This document shows positions 59,903-64,000 of a stretch of 64,000 nt of DNA, piece after piece. How positions within the stretch are numbered: the stretch's first letter is position 1; every line of letters begins with the position of its first letter. The stretch lies in assembly GCF_009807005.1 (NCBI RefSeq), contig NZ_WUBR01000001.1:868001-932000 (forward strand), read 5' to 3'. The stretch comes from Aurantiacibacter rhizosphaerae. GTDB taxonomy: Bacteria; Pseudomonadota; Alphaproteobacteria; Sphingomonadales; Sphingomonadaceae. The position numbers and the translations under genes were made by a program. Under the pieces are notes generated by a model. The model was given only the letters and a program-made list of their open reading frames with translations, was not told the origin of the DNA and searched no databases.

Positions 59903-61237
59903 ATGAGCGATGACAATCGTCGAAAACGGCTCTCGCCTGCAACATCTTCGGCAAACGTGGCCCTTGGAGAAAGTGGCGGCGTAGTGTCCTTTGCAGCCGA
60001 GGCAGCGCGTTTCCAGGCCGAACTGGCCGAGGATAGCCGCTCCAGCGTGCTTTCGAACCTGTTCGAATACATCGTTCAGGAATCGCAGGATGGCCGTGCG
60101 CCCAAAGAAATCGAAATCGCGATGGAGGTGTTCGGCAAGAGCGCCACTTTCGATACCGCCAAAAGCTCCATGGTGCGCAGCCACATGCACCGCCTGCGTC
60201 AACGGCTAGACAAGCATTACGATGGCGAGCCTGGCCCACGCCTGGTGATCCCCAAGGGTGAATACCGGCTCTATCTGGATGACATGCCGGATGCCGAAGA
60301 TGCAGCGCAGGATGGTAAGGCCGCGACGATCGCCCCCTTTTGGCAGCGCGCGAACGTGCCCTGGCCAAAGGTGGCATTGGCGGCGCTTGCCATGGGGGCG
60401 GTGGTTCTGACGCTGGCGATTGCCCTGTCCGCCCGGCAAACACCCCGCCCACCGCTTGCCGACACACGGCTGTGGGCGCCGCTTGCGGCCAATGGCAGCG
60501 AAACGGTGATTGCAGTGGGCGATCTGTTCATGGTGGGGGAAAGCGATGGCGGCGGGCAGGTGCAGCGCGTGATGCTGCACCCGGATATTCAATCCCCCGG
60601 TGATCTTTCCACCCACCTTCTCAGCCATCCAGAGCAGGAGGGACGGCTGCTGGATCGCGATATCCGCCGCGTTCCCGTGGCAGAGGCGGAGAGTGCGCTG
60701 CGCATCCTGCAACTGGTGTCCGATTTGCAGCCCGCATCGCGCGATACGCTGGTGATCCCGGCATCATCGCTCAGCCAGGATGTGGTCGATGCCCACAATG
60801 TGATCTTTATCCAGTATTTCTCGCAACTGGGCGCGCTTCGCTCTCCCGTCCTGCAATATTCCAGTTTTGAGCCAACGGGCCAGTTTCACGAGATCAGGGA
60901 CAAGACGACCGGCCAGATCTACACCGCACGCGGCGCTCCACGCGAAGAGGGCGGGGCGCAATCCTCCATCTATGACTACGGCTATATCGCCAGCTTTCCC
61001 GGCCCTTCCGGCAAGCGCAACACCATCATCTCCGGGGCTGACGACGCAGGCCTTTCTCAGATGCTGCAACTTGTGACCGATGACCGGGTGCTGGAGCGTT
61101 TGGATGAAGTGCTGGGCGATGAGACCGCGTTCGAGGCTTTGTATGAGGTGCGCGTGGCAGGCGGGCTGCGCTATGACTACAGGCTGGTAACCGCGCGGCC
61201 GATACGCACGGCAACCACGGTCGCGCACGCAATGTGA
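59903..61237 (+). CDS. Membrane-tethered winged-helix protein, copy 1
   Basis: A 444-residue protein. The cytoplasmic part (about 40-125) is the winged-helix-like domain seen at the start of some bacterial adenylate-cyclase and TPR proteins: RAPKEIEIAMEVFGKSATFD, HMHRLRQRLDKHYDGE and LVIPKGEYRLYL. One membrane helix (VALAALAMGAVVLTLAIAL, 157-175) follows. A periplasmic domain of about 260 residues contains IYDYGYIASFPGPSGK. This topology is that of ToxR/CadC-type one-component regulators. It converges on a paralogue at 61260 with 22 bases between stops. Confidence 0.8.
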   Translation: MSDDNRRKRLSPATSSANVALGESGGVVSFAAEAARFQAELAEDSRSSVLSNLFEYIVQESQDGRAPKEIEIAMEVFGKSATFDTAKSSMVRSHMHRLRQRLDKHYDGEPGPRLVIPKGEYRLYLDDMPDAEDAAQDGKAATIAPFWQRANVPWPKVALAALAMGAVVLTLAIALSARQTPRPPLADTRLWAPLAANGSETVIAVGDLFMVGESDGGGQVQRVMLHPDIQSPGDLSTHLLSHPEQEGRLLDRDIRRVPVAEAESALRILQLVSDLQPASRDTLVIPASSLSQDVVDAHNVIFIQYFSQLGALRSPVLQYSSFEPTGQFHEIRDKTTGQIYTARGAPREEGGAQSSIYDYGYIASFPGPSGKRNTIISGADDAGLSQMLQLVTDDRVLERLDEVLGDETAFEALYEVRVAGGLRYDYRLVTARPIRTATTVAHAM

Positions 61238-61259
61238 CTGATGCAGCCAGCGCGCCCGA

Positions 61260-62531
61260 TCAATCGCTGCGTTGCTGGCCGTCCCATATCTCCGCAGATG
61301 GCAATCGATTTGCTGAAATCAGCGAGCTGGCATAGCTTTGCGCAAACATCGTGCGCACCCGATACAATGCCTCGAAAGAGGTGAGATCGCCGCCGATCTT
61401 CTGCTTCAGTTCGGCCAGTCGTGCAGGGTCTCGCGCCACGCGCACCATCTGGCTGACGCCCGCGTCCCCCGTGCCTGACAGGATCAGGATCTGCTTTCCC
61501 GATGGCCCCGGAAAGCTGGCGATATAGCCGAAGTCCCGCCGCGGAACGACGCGCTCCCCCAGGGTATAGGGGCTGTCCGAGAGGAAGGTTTTGCCCGAGG
61601 CTTTCTCTTCCAGTGCATAGCAATTGCCCTCGCATCGAAATCGGGAGGCATCGAACAGCGGCTGCCGGATCAGCGGCGATAGCGCATCGAGCGGGCCGAC
61701 ATAGACCACGTTGAAGGATGCCATCGTCGCTGCGCTTACCTGGCTCATCGCGACAGCTTGCGGGTTGAGCCGGTCGATGGCAAGCCACAACCGGCTGGCC
61801 GATTCCAGGGTTTCGACGCTGACGGTGTTGTCACTCTCCTCCATCAGCATGTCGCCTGCCGCGCCCTGCGCCGCCTTGAAGGCGTGGAAGTCATCCTCAT
61901 CGTGGATCGTCAGATCCTGCGTGGGGAGGGACGGCTCCCCGCCATCTGTTGAGCTGAGGAACATGAAGTAATCGCCAAGCGCGATCTTCGTGGGGAAGCC
62001 GTTTTCCAATGGCTCCACAAGATCCTGCGATGCTGCACTTGCGGGGGAACCAGGCTTGTCCTGCAACAGCCACAGCAACAACCCGGCATTCAGCACCGCG
62101 AGAAGGGCAATACCGATCCAATAGGCCCGTGGCCCGCGGTTTGGCTGATCCCGGCCCGCTTCTGCATCGTCTTCAGCCAGCGCACCATCGACCTGCTCAT
62201 CCTCCGCGGCAGACAGGGTGAGGATGTACTCGCCTTTAGGTATAACCATCCGAGGGCCGGGCGCGCCTTCGTAAAACTGATCCAGCTTCTTGCGCAGCCG
62301 GTACACGCTCACCCTGATGCGGGAGCCTTCCGTCGCCTTCCACGGCTGATCGAAAACCGCCTCGGCAATCTCGGCCTCCTTGGGCCGGTTGCCTTCCAGC
62401 GACCGTTCGAGGAGGAAATCGAACAGGCGCAGCATGACTTCGGAATTGGTGGAGCCAATGAACTCGCGGACCTTGCGCCCCTCTTCCGTGAGAGCCTTTT
62501 CTTCGTCAGGAGATGGCGCCTGATTATCCAT
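61260..62531 (-). CDS. Membrane-tethered winged-helix protein, copy 2
   Basis: A 423-residue paralogue of the protein at 59903. The N-terminal domain aligns throughout (NRPKEAEIAEAVFDQPWKAT, RLRKKLDQFYEGAPGP, VIPKGEYILTL). A membrane helix lies at 137-156 (WIGIALLAVLNAGLLLWLL), and the periplasmic domain keeps RDFGYIASFPGPSGK and a shared SGTGDAGVSQMV. The ATG at 62531 is preceded closely by AGGAAAG. An inverted repeat AACGGT-N6-ACCGTT at 62605-62622 stands 74 bases upstream. The sensory ligand and the targets are unknown. Confidence 0.8.
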   Translation of the reverse strand: MDNQAPSPDEEKALTEEGRKVREFIGSTNSEVMLRLFDFLLERSLEGNRPKEAEIAEAVFDQPWKATEGSRIRVSVYRLRKKLDQFYEGAPGPRMVIPKGEYILTLSAAEDEQVDGALAEDDAEAGRDQPNRGPRAYWIGIALLAVLNAGLLLWLLQDKPGSPASAASQDLVEPLENGFPTKIALGDYFMFLSSTDGGEPSLPTQDLTIHDEDDFHAFKAAQGAAGDMLMEESDNTVSVETLESASRLWLAIDRLNPQAVAMSQVSAATMASFNVVYVGPLDALSPLIRQPLFDASRFRCEGNCYALEEKASGKTFLSDSPYTLGERVVPRRDFGYIASFPGPSGKQILILSGTGDAGVSQMVRVARDPARLAELKQKIGGDLTSFEALYRVRTMFAQSYASSLISANRLPSAEIWDGQQRSD

Positions 62532-62916
62532 CTTTCCTGAACACTATCCCTTGCTGCGGCTTCATTGGTCACACTAACGCAACAGCGAACAATTGATAAC
62601 GAAGAACGGTGAGGTAACCGTTCGTGACGTTGTGATCGTGCCACTTTGGCAACGGATCGGCAGTGTTGGAGGCTATCGGGCCACATCGCCCCGCCGCAGG
62701 ACGAGAACCGCGCTGTCACAGGGCAGAAAGGGCCGCGCTGCTTCCCCGATTAAGCCCGCCTCGCGAACCGTTTCAAGACCGCTACCCGCGTGATTGGCCC
62801 GCACCAAACCCGCATACTGCATCCCATCAGGAAGGCTGGTGAAAGGCCGCATATCGCCGCCATGCGGACGAGATTGCGCCGACGCCGCCTTCACCCGGAG
62901 ATGGATGGAGAAAGAT
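62532..62916. other. Intergenic region between tethered regulator and DUF6152 gene
   Basis: About 385 bases without a convincing gene. Contains the divergent promoters and the AACGGT inverted repeat. A short frame running from 62794 toward the DUF6152 start appears not to be real, because GGAG and the family signal peptide begin at 62917. Confidence 0.5.
62605..62622. repeat. Inverted repeat upstream of tethered regulator copy 2
   Basis: AACGGT (62605-62610) and ACCGTT (62617-62622) are separated by GAGGTA. It may be a site for autoregulation by the adjacent winged-helix protein. The dyad is short and could be chance. Confidence 0.35.
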
Positions 62917-63294
62917 ATGAAATTTCGCAGCCCCAAGATCATGCAGCTGGCGCTTGCCGGTTCGCTCGGCCTGGCGGCGGTTTCGGCACCGGCGCTGGCC
63001 CATCATTCTTTCGCGATGTTCGATCGCAACACCATTACGGAATTGAAGGACGTTACCGTGCTGGAAGTGCGTTGGGGCAACCCGCACGTATTCTTCATCG
63101 TCCAGAGCGGGAAACAGCGTTACGCGCTGGAGGGTTCCAGCCCTTCCGCACTGCGATCGATGGGCTGGAAATTCAACAGCATCAAGGCGGGTGACAAGCT
63201 GGACGTCACCTTCTTCCCGCTGCGCAATGGCAAGCCCGGCGGTGCGCTCAGCGTCGCCACCTTCGAGGATGGCTCGCAGCTTAGAGACAGCTGA
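62917..63294 (+). CDS. DUF6152 family secreted protein
   Basis: A 125-residue protein with a signal peptide (MQLALAGSLGLAAVSAPALA). The mature domain starts HHSFAMFDRNTITELKDVTV, typical of DUF6152, and includes VLEVRWGNPHVFFIV and a C-terminal GGALSVATFEDGS. The His-His at the new N-terminus is conserved in these proteins and may bind a metal, which I infer from its position. GGAG lies six bases upstream of the ATG. It is usually found ahead of a larger secreted protein, as here. Confidence 0.88.
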   Translation: MKFRSPKIMQLALAGSLGLAAVSAPALAHHSFAMFDRNTITELKDVTVLEVRWGNPHVFFIVQSGKQRYALEGSSPSALRSMGWKFNSIKAGDKLDVTFFPLRNGKPGGALSVATFEDGSQLRDS

Positions 63295-63332
63295 TCACCG
63301 CTTCCAATTATAGAAACCAAGGTCAGCAACAT

Positions 63333-64000
63333 ATGAATTCCCAACGAATGCGCGATCTGGCGTGCATGGTGGCCGCCGGATTGGCGATGGTGGCCGGTCC
63401 TGCCTGGGCCGAAGAAAGCGGGCAGGGCGCGACTGACGCGGCCAGCCAATCCGTTCAGCGGCCCACGCCAGAGGCCCCTGTCGAAGGCGCGCGCAATTTT
63501 ACCGGCGTGTGGGAGCGGTATCCGCTTCCCTGGCCCACATATCTGCATGATTTCGACGATGTGCCCCCACCAGATCAGGGGCCAGACCTGAAAGAGCCCT
63601 ATGCCACCCAGTGGAAGGAGCAGCGCTTCGCCCGGCAGGAAGCCGTGGAGGCGGGCACGCCGCTGGTGGATCCCAGCACCAAGTGCCTGCCCGAAGGCAT
63701 GCCGAGCATGATGCAGGCGATCTATCCGATCGAAATCCTGCAGACGCCGGGCCAGATCACCGTGCTGGCCGAATTGTTCATGCAGACGCGGCGCATCTAC
63801 ATGGATGTACCCATGCCGCCGGTGGATGAAATTCCGCCCTCGTACAACGGCTTCTCCGCCGCGCATTGGGAAGGCGATACGCTGGTTATCGTAACGCGCG
63901 GCGTGAAGGAGGACGTGCAGTTCTTCGAAATTCCGCACAGCCGCGAAATGACCATTACGGAGCGTTTCCAGCTTGGCGCTGACGGCAAGCTTTACCTGGA
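63333..64000 (+). CDS. Secreted protein of unknown function, partial
   Basis: The first 222 codons of a protein that runs off the right edge. A signal peptide is likely (LACMVAAGLAMVAGPAWA). The mature part has VWERYPLPWPTYL, CLPEGMPSMMQAIYPIEILQ, an ILQTPGQITVLAELFMQTRR stretch and HWEGDTLVIVTRGVKED. These are typical of a group of sphingomonad proteins found next to DUF6152 genes and without a named function. The ATG at 63333 follows an AAGG about 14 bases upstream. It is probably co-transcribed with the DUF6152 gene. Confidence 0.75.
   Translation, partial: MNSQRMRDLACMVAAGLAMVAGPAWAEESGQGATDAASQSVQRPTPEAPVEGARNFTGVWERYPLPWPTYLHDFDDVPPPDQGPDLKEPYATQWKEQRFARQEAVEAGTPLVDPSTKCLPEGMPSMMQAIYPIEILQTPGQITVLAELFMQTRRIYMDVPMPPVDEIPPSYNGFSAAHWEGDTLVIVTRGVKEDVQFFEIPHSREMTITERFQLGADGKLYL

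Noticed and set aside
1-64000. CRISPR arrays, insertion sequences, integrases, prophage genes
   Set aside because: No regularly spaced repeats, transposase or integrase motifs, or attachment-site duplications were seen. The tRNA-Gln is not followed by an integrase or a repeat of its 3' end.

Overview
The window is GC-rich DNA from an alphaproteobacterium, most likely a sphingomonad of the Erythrobacter/Altererythrobacter kind. This is inferred from the gene families rather than a phylogeny: a cistern-type PEP-CTERM protein, an alphaproteobacterial tRNA-Gln(CTG), TonB-dependent uptake, the pheA/cytochrome c neighbourhood and the rlmE-Ppx/GppA pair. Nothing looks like a prophage, insertion sequence, CRISPR array or replication origin, and coding density is high.

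Layout. 1-6.4 kb: a partial membrane protein, then a six-gene minus-strand operon (DUF4129, DUF4350, MoxR ATPase, DUF58, SpoIIM, RDD). 6.5-10.6 kb: housekeeping genes (GNAT, prephenate dehydratase, membrane cytochrome c, rlmE, Ppx/GppA). 10.8-17.5 kb: an arsenic-methylation/arsenosugar-type cluster (two TIGR04282/TIGR04283-like glycosyltransferases, SDR, ArsM, flavin disulfide oxidoreductase, radical SAM protein) beside a sterol-desaturase-like gene. 17.5-22 kb: DUF2147 protein, tRNA-Gln, an AraC regulator divergent from a TonB receptor, and a cupin. 22.1-25.1 kb: a copper module (CsoR, CopA, CopB) with a visible operator. 25.1-33.8 kb: an exonuclease, then a sugar cluster (sucrose-phosphate-synthase-like GT4-HAD fusion, three glycosyltransferases) and two paralogous Crp-type regulators flanking a sulfotransferase. 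33.8-37.6 kb: an aromatic-acid module (metal-dependent cyclase-family hydrolase, MarR regulator with two operator dyads, bifunctional aryl-CoA monooxygenase/reductase). 37.6-47.3 kb: a complete C4-dicarboxylate system on one strand (porin, DctB, DctD, DctP, DctQ, DctM, malic enzyme) with hairpins at four gene junctions. 47.7-55.4 kb: a UVR-motif protein, a PEP-CTERM protein behind a near-perfect sigma-54 promoter, a TPR lipoprotein, a membrane LuxR-type regulator, a four-repeat membrane protein, PAP2, DedA and an M61 peptidase. 55.4-64 kb: a lipoprotein serpin co-transcribed with two mutually related lipoproteins of unknown function, two paralogous membrane-tethered winged-helix proteins facing each other, then a DUF6152 protein and a partial secreted protein.

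Best candidates for something undescribed: the serpin/lipoprotein/tethered-regulator island (55.5-62.6 kb), and the arsenic cluster, which has the glycosyltransferases and ArsM but a radical SAM protein that does not look like ArsS. Start codons were chosen by Shine-Dalgarno spacing and family length. Several genes use TTG or GTG, and this is noted where it matters.
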